A DNA stretch of 64,000 nucleotides from Paenibacillus_D tarimensis_A (GTDB lineage: Bacteria > Bacillota > Bacilli > Paenibacillales > Paenibacillaceae), in contig CP166298.1 of the NCBI GenBank assembly GCA_041281825.1, forward strand, positions 620,001 through 684,000. The letters are read 5' to 3'. Below the pieces are notes generated by a model. The model ran no database searches, was not told where the DNA came from, and worked only from the letters and a program-made list of their open reading frames with translations. Of the stretch, positions 17,289 through 25,535 are shown one piece after another. The position numbers and the translations under genes were made by a program. Every line of letters starts with the position of its first letter. Position 1 is the first letter of the stretch.

Positions 17289-17302
17289 TGCAAACGCTTA
17301 CA
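17289..17302 (+). promoter_or_regulatory. Catabolite-responsive element (cre)-like site before the second lasso unit
   Basis: TGCAAACGCTTACA fits the CcpA consensus TGNAANCGNWNNCA at every fixed position. It lies 15 bases after the methylase stop and about 90 bases before kinase K, in the only sizeable gap of the lasso cluster. It suggests carbon control of the K-C2-A2-D2 unit. No strong promoter is seen beside it. Confidence 0.5.
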
Positions 17303-17394
17303 ATTAAAAAGGACTGGACATTTGGGCTGTATTCATTGGATAATACATACAGATACAAAGTGTAGCATAGTCGGGATGGAGGGTAAGGGTGATC

Positions 17395-18330
17395 ATGGCT
17401 GTTATCAATCAAATTGTTTATAAGGCATTTGGTCTGCGAATTAAAAGTGAGATACCTCTAATGGAAGTCATGCAGGCTGAGGAACAAGACCGCGGGGCGG
17501 ATGTTGAGATTCGAATTTCGGATCTAGCGGATGTGTGGAATGAATTGCAGCAGAGCGAAGATTACTACGCCATTAAGGAAGATAGACTCCTGTTTCATGT
17601 TCCTGAGGTTGCCGTCTTCTGCATCCAATCGGGAGACCGGATTTTGGTATCGCCTGCGGCAGGGGCTGAGCCGACAAAAATACGGCTCTATCTGCTCGGA
17701 ACCTGCATGGGCGCGATATTAATGCAGCGAAAGATCCTGCCGCTTCATGGCAGCGCCGTCGTCATCGACGGCAGAGCCTACGCGATCGTAGGCGATTCCG
17801 GCGCCGGCAAATCGACGCTTGCAGCTGCATTTGTCGAACGCGGATTTCCTCTTCTTAGCGATGATGTCATTGCGGTTTCACTGTCTGATCAAGGCCCGGT
17901 CGTTATTCCCGCTTATCCTCAGCAGAAGCTATGGGAGGAGAGCATTGTTCAGCTAGGGAGAAATACAGGCCAATACTCAACTTTATACTCCAATAAGTTT
18001 GCAGTACCGGTAACCTCCAGCTTTTGCAGGGAGTCCGTTCCGCTGGCCGGTGTATTCGAACTGCGTAAGTCGGATTCCGACCGGGTCGAGCTTCGGGCCA
18101 TTCAGGGGCTTGAACGGTTGCCGGTCTTGAATTATCATACCTACCGTAATTTTCTTATCCCGCAGCTTGATTTAGGGCAGTGGCACTTTACAACCATCAC
18201 GAAAATATTAAGCCATATTGAAATGAACCGATTGCTTCGTCCGAATTCACGGTTTACCGTAAACGAGCTGACGGAGCAAATTTTAAATAACGTTTCCTAT
18301 AAGCCAAAGACAGCGAATCACGGGGGATAA
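17395..18330 (+). CDS. Lasso peptide kinase K (HPr kinase-like)
   Basis: A 311-residue homologue of HPr kinase/phosphorylase, the type that phosphorylates the C-terminal Ser of paeninodin-like lasso peptides. Walker A is GDSGAGKST near residue 133, preceded by LPLHGSAVVIDG. The following acids LLSDDVIAV match the HPrK metal-binding Asp region. Both precursors in this cluster end in Ser, which supports the role. The ATG at 17395 follows GGAGGGTAAGGG; a GTG at 17389 is an alternative start. The stop is 4 bases before cyclase C2, so the two are co-transcribed. Only one kinase is present for both peptides. Confidence 0.88.
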   Translation: MAVINQIVYKAFGLRIKSEIPLMEVMQAEEQDRGADVEIRISDLADVWNELQQSEDYYAIKEDRLLFHVPEVAVFCIQSGDRILVSPAAGAEPTKIRLYLLGTCMGAILMQRKILPLHGSAVVIDGRAYAIVGDSGAGKSTLAAAFVERGFPLLSDDVIAVSLSDQGPVVIPAYPQQKLWEESIVQLGRNTGQYSTLYSNKFAVPVTSSFCRESVPLAGVFELRKSDSDRVELRAIQGLERLPVLNYHTYRNFLIPQLDLGQWHFTTITKILSHIEMNRLLRPNSRFTVNELTEQILNNVSYKPKTANHGG

Positions 18331-18334
18331 GAGG

Positions 18335-20272
18335 ATGAGTGCCATAGCCGGCGCCTTGAACTTTAACGAAGAGCCTATATGCGATGAATCCATTGGAAAT
18401 ATGATGTCGGCCCTTCGGGTCTATCCTTCTAATGATGTGGGCATCTGGCAAGGCGGGTCGATATTTCTGGGATGCCATGCACAATGGATCACCCCGGAAT
18501 CGGTGAATGAACAACTCCCCCGTTACGACGGGCAACATAAGCTTGCGATTACCGCGGATGCCATCATTGACAACAGAGAAGAGCTTTTCGGCCGGCTGCA
18601 GATTGATTTCGCTCTGCGGAAACGGATGAAGGACAGCGAGCTTATTTTACTGGCTTATCGCAAATGGGGAAAGGATGCCCCGAAATATCTTATCGGCGAT
18701 TTTGCCTTTGTTATATGGGATGAGAAGAAACGCAGATTATTTGGAGCCCGCGATTTAGCCGGTAGCCGGACTTTATACTACCGTTATTGTGGACGGCGGT
18801 TCGCTTTCTGCACGGTGATGAATCCGCTGTTTGCTTTAGATGGTTTGAAGAAGGAAATCAATGAAGCATGGTTAGCCGAATTTCTCGCAATCCCTATTAT
18901 TCTGGATACGATTGACGTTCACTCCACGGTATACCGCCATATCGGGCAAATTCCTCCAGCCCACAGTTTTACAGTGGAGGATGGCAAGCTCGTACTGGAG
19001 CAATATGGATCGCTGGCAGCGCCGGTTGAGAAGCTCCACCTGAAATCTAACGAAGAATATGAAGAGGCATTTCGTGAAGTATTTCGTGAAGCGGTAACCT
19101 CAAAACTCCGCACATACAGGCAAGTCGGGGCGAGCTTGAGCGGAGGGCTGGACTCGGGAGCGGTCGCTGGTTTTGCCGCAAGCCCTTTACGCAGGGAAGG
19201 GAAACCTTTACATACGTACAGCTATGTTCCACCGTCGGATTTTGTGGACTGGACCTCCAGATGGTATGTTGCGGATGAGCGGCCATATATACAAGCAGCG
19301 GTAGAGCATATAGGGAATATAAAGGCGAACTATCTGGACTTCCCGGATTCCAATTCCTACGGTGTTATCGATGATGTGCTTGGGCTTATGGAAGCACCAT
19401 ATAAGATGATAGAAAATTCGTTCTGGCTTAAAGGCGTTCTCGAGCAAGCGGAGCGTGATGATGTCGGAGTCTTGTTAAATGGGGGGAGTGGCAATTACAC
19501 GGTTTCCTGGGGGCCGGCGACAGATTATTACGCCCTGCTCTTAAGAAGACTGCGCTTTGTCCATTTGTACCGCGAGCTCAAGCTTTACGGCAAACATATG
19601 GAGATCGGGAGGGCTCGATTAGTTCCAATCATTGCGAAACAGGCTTTTCCGTTTGTGACTGGCCCGCCCTTTCGCTCAATAAAGCCGGATATTCCGTTAT
19701 TAATTCATCCTGATTTGGCGGCAAGAACGGCTGTCTTAGATAAACTTAAAAACTATGATGTCGGATTGACCGAATCTTCGTTCGATGAATTTGACGCAAG
19801 AGACGATCACCTTGGGAATCCGGCCAACTTCAATCATCTGGGTACTTCAGCAACGAAGTTGTCTTTACGTCACGGCGTCCGGGGAAGAGATCCGACCAGT
19901 GATCCGAGAGTCGTCCGGTTTTGTTTGTCCTTGCCTGTGGAGCAATATGTTCAACATGGCATTGAACGGTCGATCATCCGGCGAGCAACAAGAGATTATT
20001 TGCCCGATAAAGTCCGTTTGAATGTATCCGTTCGAGGAATTCAGGGGGCGGATTGGATTCATCGCATGACCTCTTTGTGGCCGGATGTAACCAGAGAACT
20101 GGAGATGCTTTGCAGCGATTCCGCCGCTTCGCAATATTTGAATGTGACACAAATCCGAGAATCGTTGGCCATCATCGGGAGGTCTCCGGAACCGAGACTT
20201 GCTTACGATCAGCATATGAAAATTGTAATGCGCAGTTTGATCGTTTACCGGTTTATTCGACAAATCGCTTAA
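18335..20272 (+). CDS. Lasso peptide cyclase C2 (asparagine synthetase B homologue)
   Basis: A 645-residue paralogue of C1 with the same domain order: an amidotransferase-like N-terminus without catalytic Cys (MSAIAG), then the ATP-binding loop LSGGLDSGA near residue 265 and the late conserved RGIQGADWIHRM. Blocks such as CHAQWITPES, TADAIIDNREEL and YLIGDFAFVIWDE are shared with C1. It should close the ring of precursor A2, whose gene starts 28 bases downstream. The start follows GATAAGAGG. Having a dedicated cyclase for each precursor but common B1/B2 suggests that cyclisation is the step that distinguishes the two cores. Confidence 0.9.
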   Translation: MSAIAGALNFNEEPICDESIGNMMSALRVYPSNDVGIWQGGSIFLGCHAQWITPESVNEQLPRYDGQHKLAITADAIIDNREELFGRLQIDFALRKRMKDSELILLAYRKWGKDAPKYLIGDFAFVIWDEKKRRLFGARDLAGSRTLYYRYCGRRFAFCTVMNPLFALDGLKKEINEAWLAEFLAIPIILDTIDVHSTVYRHIGQIPPAHSFTVEDGKLVLEQYGSLAAPVEKLHLKSNEEYEEAFREVFREAVTSKLRTYRQVGASLSGGLDSGAVAGFAASPLRREGKPLHTYSYVPPSDFVDWTSRWYVADERPYIQAAVEHIGNIKANYLDFPDSNSYGVIDDVLGLMEAPYKMIENSFWLKGVLEQAERDDVGVLLNGGSGNYTVSWGPATDYYALLLRRLRFVHLYRELKLYGKHMEIGRARLVPIIAKQAFPFVTGPPFRSIKPDIPLLIHPDLAARTAVLDKLKNYDVGLTESSFDEFDARDDHLGNPANFNHLGTSATKLSLRHGVRGRDPTSDPRVVRFCLSLPVEQYVQHGIERSIIRRATRDYLPDKVRLNVSVRGIQGADWIHRMTSLWPDVTRELEMLCSDSAASQYLNVTQIRESLAIIGRSPEPRLAYDQHMKIVMRSLIVYRFIRQIA

Positions 20273-20300
20273 TGCTTTGGCTTGAAAGGAGGTGATACGT

Positions 20301-20444
20301 ATGGTAGAGCAATCGAAAAAAGCTTGGTCGCAACCGACGCTAGAGTGTCTCAATGTCGATAAGACTATGGGTGGGCCAAATGGTGTCGTGCCGGACCAAA
20401 ACGGCAAAGGCGCCAATAACCGAAATCAACCGATGGAGTCATAA
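20301..20444 (+). CDS. Lasso peptide precursor A2
   Basis: A 47-residue precursor with AAAGGAGGTGAT 5 bases before the ATG, nearly the same site as for A1. The leader (residues 1-23) has W9-x2-P12-x-L14 and Thr22 at position -2. The predicted core is Gly24 to Ser47, 24 residues: ring segment GGPNGVVPD with Gly1 linked to Asp9, and a 15-residue polar tail ending in PMES. The ring resembles paeninodin (AGPG start) more than A1 does. The only core Lys is position 13. The polar, Asn-rich tail lacks bulky aromatic plug residues; Arg18, Gln20 or Met22 might act as plugs. Leader and ring are family inferences from visible motifs. Confidence 0.88.
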   Translation: MVEQSKKAWSQPTLECLNVDKTMGGPNGVVPDQNGKGANNRNQPMES

Positions 20445-20469
20445 GATTCCTAATTGTAACATGGTTCAA

Positions 20470-20503
20470 AGGAAACCCTTATACGATTGTATAAGGGTTT
20501 CCT
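20470..20503 (+). promoter_or_regulatory. Intergenic hairpin after precursor A2
   Basis: AGGAAACCCTTATAC (20470-20484) pairs without mismatch with GTATAAGGGTTTCCT (20489-20503) around GATT, a 15-bp stem. No T-run follows. It lies between A2 and D2, the same place as the A1 hairpin, and probably raises precursor transcript relative to the exporter by partial termination or 3'-end protection. Confidence 0.75.
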
Positions 20504-20538
20504 GCTTGAGAGACGACCTTGCTAAGGGGAGATATGGA

Positions 20539-22341
20539 GTGTCCACGATACTCATTTACGTCAAAAAGCTGCATGCGCAAGCCGGGGTTATATTGTATAT
20601 CAATTTATTCGGAATGATTGTTTTAAGCATGTTGGAAGGCGTAGGAATCTTCCTTCTGCTCCCGATGCTAAGCCTGGTTGGAATACTTGATTTGACCGCA
20701 AGCGGTATTCCGGTTGTCGCAATGCTCGCGGAACCTGTAACGGCATTGCCGGCAGGATTGAAATTATCCGTCATCCTAACCGTATTCATCTTATTGTTTG
20801 CAGGCCAGGCACTGCTGCAGAGGAAACTGGTCAATCAGAATGCGGAAATTGAACAGCGATTTATCCGGAGGTTAAGAATAGACATCTACCGTTCTTTGAT
20901 GCAGGCGAACTGGCCCTTTTTTCTTAAAAAAAGAAAGTCGGATTTCATCCATATCATGACGAATGAATTGGCTCGCGTCAATTATGGGGTTACGACTGCT
21001 CTGCGCATCCTAACGACGATCCTGTTCACGTCGATCCAGATTGGTATTGCGTTCTGGTTATCGGCAGAACTGACGATTTCTGTTTTACTGTGCGGTTTAT
21101 TGCTTGCCCTATACTCCCGTGTGTTTATTCGTAAATCCAGGGAAATCGGAAATGAGACAACTGATTTAATGCAGAAGTATCTGGCTTCAATAAGCGATCA
21201 TTTCAACGGCATCAAGGATGTCAAAAGCAATATGATGGAAGGCCAGCATTTCACCCGTTATCAGTCCTTATGCTCGAACTTGGAACAAAATGTTGTTCAA
21301 TTCACGAAAGTGCAATCCAAATCACAGTACTATTATAAAATAGCAGCCGGTCTGTTTATTGCGGCATTCGTATTCTTAGCTTTCGAGGTACTCCGAGTTC
21401 CGGCAGAAACACTCGTATTGATTGTCCTTATTTTCTCCCGGCTATGGCCCAAATTTACGACATTGCAATCCAGTATGGAAAATATAGCTCAGACGCTTCC
21501 CGCTTTCAAAAGCTTAGCCGAGCTTCAAGCCGAATACGAGGACGCTCAAGAGCTTGATATAAGCGGCCCATATAAAACCGAAAGCTCCGTCCCGATTCTG
21601 CATGGAATCGAGTGTCGTGACATATATTTTCGTTATAACGGCGATTGTTCCTCTTATGCGCTTCAAAATATAAACTTATATTTGCCGGTTAACAGTATGA
21701 CTGCTGTTGTGGGCAAATCGGGTGCCGGTAAAAGCACCTTGATCGATCTGTTAATCGGACTCATTAAGCCTGAACAAGGAGAAGTATTAATTGATGGTAA
21801 GCCCCTTTCGAATGAGGGGAATTTATCTTTGAGACGGGTTATCGGTTATGTTTCCCAAGACCCTTTTCTGTTCAACGAGAGTATCAGAGATAACCTGGCG
21901 ATTGCGGCTCCGGATGCAAGTGAAGCGGAAATGTGGGAGGCGTTACAATTCTCGGCTGCGGATGAATTCGTAGGTAATCTGCCGTTAGGCCTGGATACCG
22001 TGCTTGGCGATCGCGGCATCCGGTTGTCAGGCGGAGAGCGACAGCGGATTGTTCTGGCGCGGGCAATTATGCGCAAGCCTTCCATACTTGTACTGGACGA
22101 AGCCACCAGTGCGCTCGACAGCGACAATGAAACCAAAATCCAGGAAGCACTGGAACGATTAAAAGGAAAAATGACAATCATCGTCATTGCGCATCGGCTG
22201 TCAACGATTCGAAATGCCGACCAGGTCATAGTAATGGATAACGGCAAAATGATTCAGCAGGGGAAATATCAACAGCTTTCCAAGGAGTCCGATGGAGCGT
22301 TCAGCAAGCTGTTAAATTATCAATTGAGCGCTGCCAGATAA
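20539..22341 (+). CDS. Lasso peptide ABC exporter D2
   Basis: A 600-residue fused ABC exporter and paralogue of D1. It has about six membrane segments, then Walker A GKSGAGKST, signature LSGGERQR, Walker B ILVLDEATSALD and H-loop AHRLST. The open frame extends to 20353, but that region covers the end of A2 and the hairpin. GTG at 20539 with GGGGAG 7 bases upstream gives a protein that aligns with D1 from its first residues, so I take it as the start. It should export the A2 product. It closes the second lasso unit. Confidence 0.9.
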   Translation: MSTILIYVKKLHAQAGVILYINLFGMIVLSMLEGVGIFLLLPMLSLVGILDLTASGIPVVAMLAEPVTALPAGLKLSVILTVFILLFAGQALLQRKLVNQNAEIEQRFIRRLRIDIYRSLMQANWPFFLKKRKSDFIHIMTNELARVNYGVTTALRILTTILFTSIQIGIAFWLSAELTISVLLCGLLLALYSRVFIRKSREIGNETTDLMQKYLASISDHFNGIKDVKSNMMEGQHFTRYQSLCSNLEQNVVQFTKVQSKSQYYYKIAAGLFIAAFVFLAFEVLRVPAETLVLIVLIFSRLWPKFTTLQSSMENIAQTLPAFKSLAELQAEYEDAQELDISGPYKTESSVPILHGIECRDIYFRYNGDCSSYALQNINLYLPVNSMTAVVGKSGAGKSTLIDLLIGLIKPEQGEVLIDGKPLSNEGNLSLRRVIGYVSQDPFLFNESIRDNLAIAAPDASEAEMWEALQFSAADEFVGNLPLGLDTVLGDRGIRLSGGERQRIVLARAIMRKPSILVLDEATSALDSDNETKIQEALERLKGKMTIIVIAHRLSTIRNADQVIVMDNGKMIQQGKYQQLSKESDGAFSKLLNYQLSAAR

Positions 22342-22494
22342 CGACTTTAACAGCCTCATTCAACATATGAAGCTAATAATTCTACTATTGTGACAGCGTG
22401 TTTATACAGCAATTTCAACATGGCCTTGCTACAATAAGAACAGGAAACTTCCAGCGGAAAATCTATACAACAGCTTGGGGAGGGAAGGAATGTT

Positions 22495-22719
22495 ATGAAA
22501 AAAAACCTCATTATTTCAGGTATTATTGCGTCGTCTTTGAGTATTGGCACAGCCATCTCTATAGCGAACAGCAGCGAGCCGAGCCAGGAAGCAAGAGAGC
22601 AATTGGATGTGACACAGCTGTCGCTAACCGGCAAAAAAGAATGGTCGGAGCCGAAGCTAATAACGTTGTCGGCGAATGAATCGGCTTCCCAAGACCGTTC
22701 AATACTCAATGCCAGTTAA
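22495..22719 (+). CDS. Small membrane-anchored peptide with a lasso leader-like motif
   Basis: A 74-residue protein with a good ribosome-binding site (AGGGAAGGA). Residues 1-24 are Lys-Lys plus a hydrophobic stretch, a signal peptide or membrane anchor. A polar linker follows, then KKEWSEPKLITL at 47-58, which keeps the W-x2-P-x-L pattern and most of the sequence of the A1 leader (KKEWQTPELEVL). At the site equivalent to leader Thr -2 there is Ser63. What would be the core is only ten residues with Asp at position 3 and no acid at 7-9, so it cannot form a lasso ring. It lies 153 bases after D2. It may bind B1 as a decoy, membrane tether or sensor. Motif seen; function unknown. Confidence 0.7.
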   Translation: MKKNLIISGIIASSLSIGTAISIANSSEPSQEAREQLDVTQLSLTGKKEWSEPKLITLSANESASQDRSILNAS

Positions 22720-22744
22720 ATATTTATTATCGCATCTTGAGTCT

Positions 22745-22779
22745 GCTTACGAATCGCAATGATCCGTAGCGGCTTTTTT
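22745..22779 (+). terminator. Rho-independent terminator, probable
   Basis: An imperfect stem GCTTACGAATC / GATCCGTAGC (22745-22770) is followed by GGCTTTTTTATT. It would end the transcript of the leader-like peptide. Confidence 0.6.
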
Positions 22780-22806
22780 ATTATTCATTGATACAGGAGG
22801 AAAAAG

Positions 22807-22971
22807 ATGATTGTATTATCTATCGAACAAATTATAAAGCAATTAGGAATCCCGAAAGAAAGATTCAGTCAATGGGCAGCTGAACATTTACATGAGAAAG
22901 TTGAAAAAGGAAAAGAACCGAACATATTGAACTTTAAAGAAGAATTGCAAGAGAGGCAGTTAATTGAATAA
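22807..22971 (+). CDS. Small hypothetical protein, 54 residues
   Basis: ATG at 22807 follows CAGGAGGAAAAAG, a strong ribosome-binding site, so this short frame is probably translated. The product is soluble, Lys- and Glu-rich and probably helical: an IEQIIKQLGIPKERFSQWAAEHL helix pair is suggested by the hydrophobic periodicity, with a charged C-terminus. Not recognised. It is the last frame before a hairpin and a gene-poor stretch, and by position may belong to the lasso cluster. Confidence 0.55.
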   Translation: MIVLSIEQIIKQLGIPKERFSQWAAEHLHEKVEKGKEPNILNFKEELQERQLIE

Positions 22972-22978
22972 TTCCTGG

Positions 22979-23005
22979 CCTGCTACCATATTATAGGGTA
23001 GCAGG
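22979..23005. terminator. Hairpin at the end of the lasso cluster
   Basis: CCTGCTACC (22979-22987) pairs with GGTAGCAGG (22997-23005), a 9-bp perfect stem. Only a weak TT follows, so termination is probable but not certain. Confidence 0.6.
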
Positions 23006-23487
23006 GTGCCTTATAAGCTGCTCCGCCTCACATTCAACATCTCATTCTAGCCGTATGTCTAGTCCCTTGCCGTAACCTAACGGGGTTTCTCTCTTGCCTA
23101 TCAATATTACCTACCAGTCATGCGGACAGTCCACTTCAATACGTCACCAAAGGTATTGGTCCGCGATCCCGATGGCCACCGCCTCCCCGCAGTAAAGAAA
23201 TTCACGACAATTACCTTCATCGAAGCACCATCGATCGAAATCCGAGTCATTACGCAAAATACCTTCTCTGATGCACTATTCATCTCCTCAGGCCCGTTCG
23301 CATACTCGTATTCTACCAGGAAATCTTTTCGCGCTGCCGCATCAATCTGAAAAAGCTTCAACATGGCCGTATAGCGTCTACAGGGGCAAGGAGCGTTCGT
23401 CTGGCGATGTAGTGATTATTCCCCCTGTCTAGGCAAAGCGGTCGCGATATTACCAATGATTGGATAAGAATTGGGGTGGAAATTGAC
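23006..23487. other. Gene-poor spacer between lasso cluster and carbohydrate locus
   Basis: Frames of 60-90 codons exist on both strands (for example 23107-23364 minus and 23120-23350 plus) but none has a ribosome-binding site or recognisable product. Base composition changes across this stretch from AT-rich to GC-richer. It may hold remains of a lost gene and the promoter of the GH97 gene; neither can be shown. Confidence 0.4.
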
Positions 23488-25290
23488 ATGAGCGAACGCG
23501 AAATCGGATTGGCCTCGCCGGACGGAACGTTGGAAGTGTCCGTTCGAATTGCCCGGAAAACGGGGTTATGGGGCATATCGTACGGCGTCCGTTATGCCGG
23601 CCGCACACTCTTACAGGATTCACCGCTCGGGCTCGTAATGGATGGGGATACGGCATTGGAAGGGCCTTTCGAGGTGGAAGTGGTGGGCAGGTGCGAACAT
23701 GACGAGTGGTGGGAACCACCTTATGGGGAACGGAGCCGCATACGCGACCGATACTCGGAACTGGTCGTGCTTCTGCGGGAACGATCGCACCGTCACCGCA
23801 GCGTGCGGCTAATATTCCGTGCATACGAGGAAGGCGTCGCGTTTCACTACGCTTTTCCAGAGCGGTTCGGAAACGGACGTCTGGCTATTCGGGAAGAGCT
23901 TACGACATTCCGTTTTCCAATAGGGTGTATGGCTTACGAAGAACACGGAACCGAAGGCGAGTACGTGAAAAAGTCTGTCCATGAGCTTGGAGTAAGGTGT
24001 GAGCGTCCGCTTACTGTCGAGTATCCGAACGACATGTATGTTTGCCTGACGGAAGGAGGGTTGACGGATTTCGCCCGCATGCTGCTCACCAGCACCGGTG
24101 ACGGCGCCATCGTTGCGCACCTGGACGGGCCCGTCGAAGCCGAAATGCCGTTTCGCACGCCGTGGAGAGCGGTCATCATAGGGGAACGGCCCGGACATCT
24201 GCTCGAACGCAATATCCTTGTTCTCAATTTGAACGAGCCGTGCGCGCTTGCCGACGTGTCGTGGATCAAACCCGGCAAGGTGATTCGGGAGATGACATTG
24301 TCGACGGCGGGCGGAAAACGGTGCGTTGATTTCGCCGTACGCATGAACTTCCAGTACATAGAATACGACGCTGGCTGGTACGGGCACGAATACGATGACG
24401 TGTCGGATGCGACTTTCGTGTCCGTCGATCCGGATCGCATCAAACGACTGGATAACCATGATGGACTCGATTTGCGGGAGGTGATCGACTATGCGAACCG
24501 TCACGGAATCGGCGTTCTATTGTATGTGAACCGGAGGGCGCTGGAACGGCAGCTCGAAGAGCTGCTCCCTCTATACAAAAGCTGGGGCGTCAAAGGCATC
24601 AAACCCGGGTTCGTTCAGGTCGATTCGCAACACTGGACAAGGTGGCTCACGGGTTTGGTCGAGAAATGCGCCGAATACAGGCTTGTGCTCGACATTCATG
24701 ATGAACACCGGCCGACCGGGTTCAGCCGGACGTATCCGAATTTACTGACGCAGGAAGGTATTCGAGGGAATGAGCATTTCCCGACGGCAAGGCATAACGC
24801 GACATTGCCGTTTACCCGTTATCCCGCCGGAGCGGGCGATTATACGATTTGCATATACGATGACAGACTGAAAACAACGCGCGCGCATCAGCTTGCCATG
24901 GCCGTCATTGCGTACAGCCCGCTTCAGTTTCTGTTCTGGTACGACCGGCCCGAACAGTACCGTGGGGAGCCTGAGCTTGATTTTTTCCGACATGTGCCCG
25001 TCACGTGGGACGACACGATCGTTTCCGCTGGTGAAATCGGCGAATACGCGGTGGTGGCACGCCGCAGCGGACAAGAATGGTTTCTTGGGGCGATCACGAA
25101 CGAACAGGCTCGCTCGATCGGAGTGGAATTGAACTTTTTGGATCCGGGACGGACGTACCGAGCAATCCGATATGCCGACGGGGAGGACGGTACGGTGATC
25201 ATGGAACAAGAGATTAATCGCGAGACGTATTGGGCGCTGCACATGGCGGCGAGCGGCGGCGTTGCCGTCCGCTTTGTTCCGGAATCATAG
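23488..25290 (+). CDS. GH97-like glycoside hydrolase
   Basis: A 600-residue protein with the GH97 layout: an N-terminal beta-sandwich (about 1-270), a (beta/alpha)8 barrel starting at FQYIEYDAGWYG, and a short C-terminal beta-domain. Late signature DIHDEHRPTGFSRTYPNLLTQEGIRGNE starts near residue 402, closely matching the PTG-x-x-RTYPN-x-x-TQEG block of the family. GH97 contains alpha-glucosidases and alpha-galactosidases. The position that is Asp in retaining members (GIKxDF) is Gly here (GIKPGF, near 373), and the HEP of inverting members is HDE. No signal peptide, so cytoplasmic. ATG at 23488 follows GGGGTGGA. It begins the carbohydrate locus. Activity is uncertain. Confidence 0.8.
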   Translation: MSEREIGLASPDGTLEVSVRIARKTGLWGISYGVRYAGRTLLQDSPLGLVMDGDTALEGPFEVEVVGRCEHDEWWEPPYGERSRIRDRYSELVVLLRERSHRHRSVRLIFRAYEEGVAFHYAFPERFGNGRLAIREELTTFRFPIGCMAYEEHGTEGEYVKKSVHELGVRCERPLTVEYPNDMYVCLTEGGLTDFARMLLTSTGDGAIVAHLDGPVEAEMPFRTPWRAVIIGERPGHLLERNILVLNLNEPCALADVSWIKPGKVIREMTLSTAGGKRCVDFAVRMNFQYIEYDAGWYGHEYDDVSDATFVSVDPDRIKRLDNHDGLDLREVIDYANRHGIGVLLYVNRRALERQLEELLPLYKSWGVKGIKPGFVQVDSQHWTRWLTGLVEKCAEYRLVLDIHDEHRPTGFSRTYPNLLTQEGIRGNEHFPTARHNATLPFTRYPAGAGDYTICIYDDRLKTTRAHQLAMAVIAYSPLQFLFWYDRPEQYRGEPELDFFRHVPVTWDDTIVSAGEIGEYAVVARRSGQEWFLGAITNEQARSIGVELNFLDPGRTYRAIRYADGEDGTVIMEQEINRETYWALHMAASGGVAVRFVPES

Positions 25291-25535
25291 ATTCGGCGAT
25301 TACCCGGAATGTGGTCAAATCCGCACGCGAACGGTATGTTGGGAGCAAGTGTAAGGCGTGGAAGGCAGGACTGCATCTTTGGAACGACTCGTTGGACGCG
25401 ACGCATGCGCTTTCCCAGGATATTCACACGGTCGATCAATTTTTGATAAATTACAGGTCAACATCCGCCAAGTATTCCTAACCACATCCGATAATATAGG
25501 ATTAAGGTAACCTTGCAAATACGGGAGGGGCGCAT

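Noticed and set aside
20353..20538. N-terminal extension of exporter D2
   Set aside because: The extra 62 codons cover the end of precursor A2 and the hairpin; D1 has no counterpart and GTG at 20539 has a good ribosome-binding site.
22495..22719. Third lasso precursor
   Set aside because: Leader motif is present, but the residues behind it are too few and have no acid at positions 7-9, so a lasso ring cannot form; reported as a leader mimic instead.
23107..23364. Overlapping frames on both strands in the lasso/carbohydrate spacer
   Set aside because: No start signals and no family resemblance; kept only as spacer sequence.
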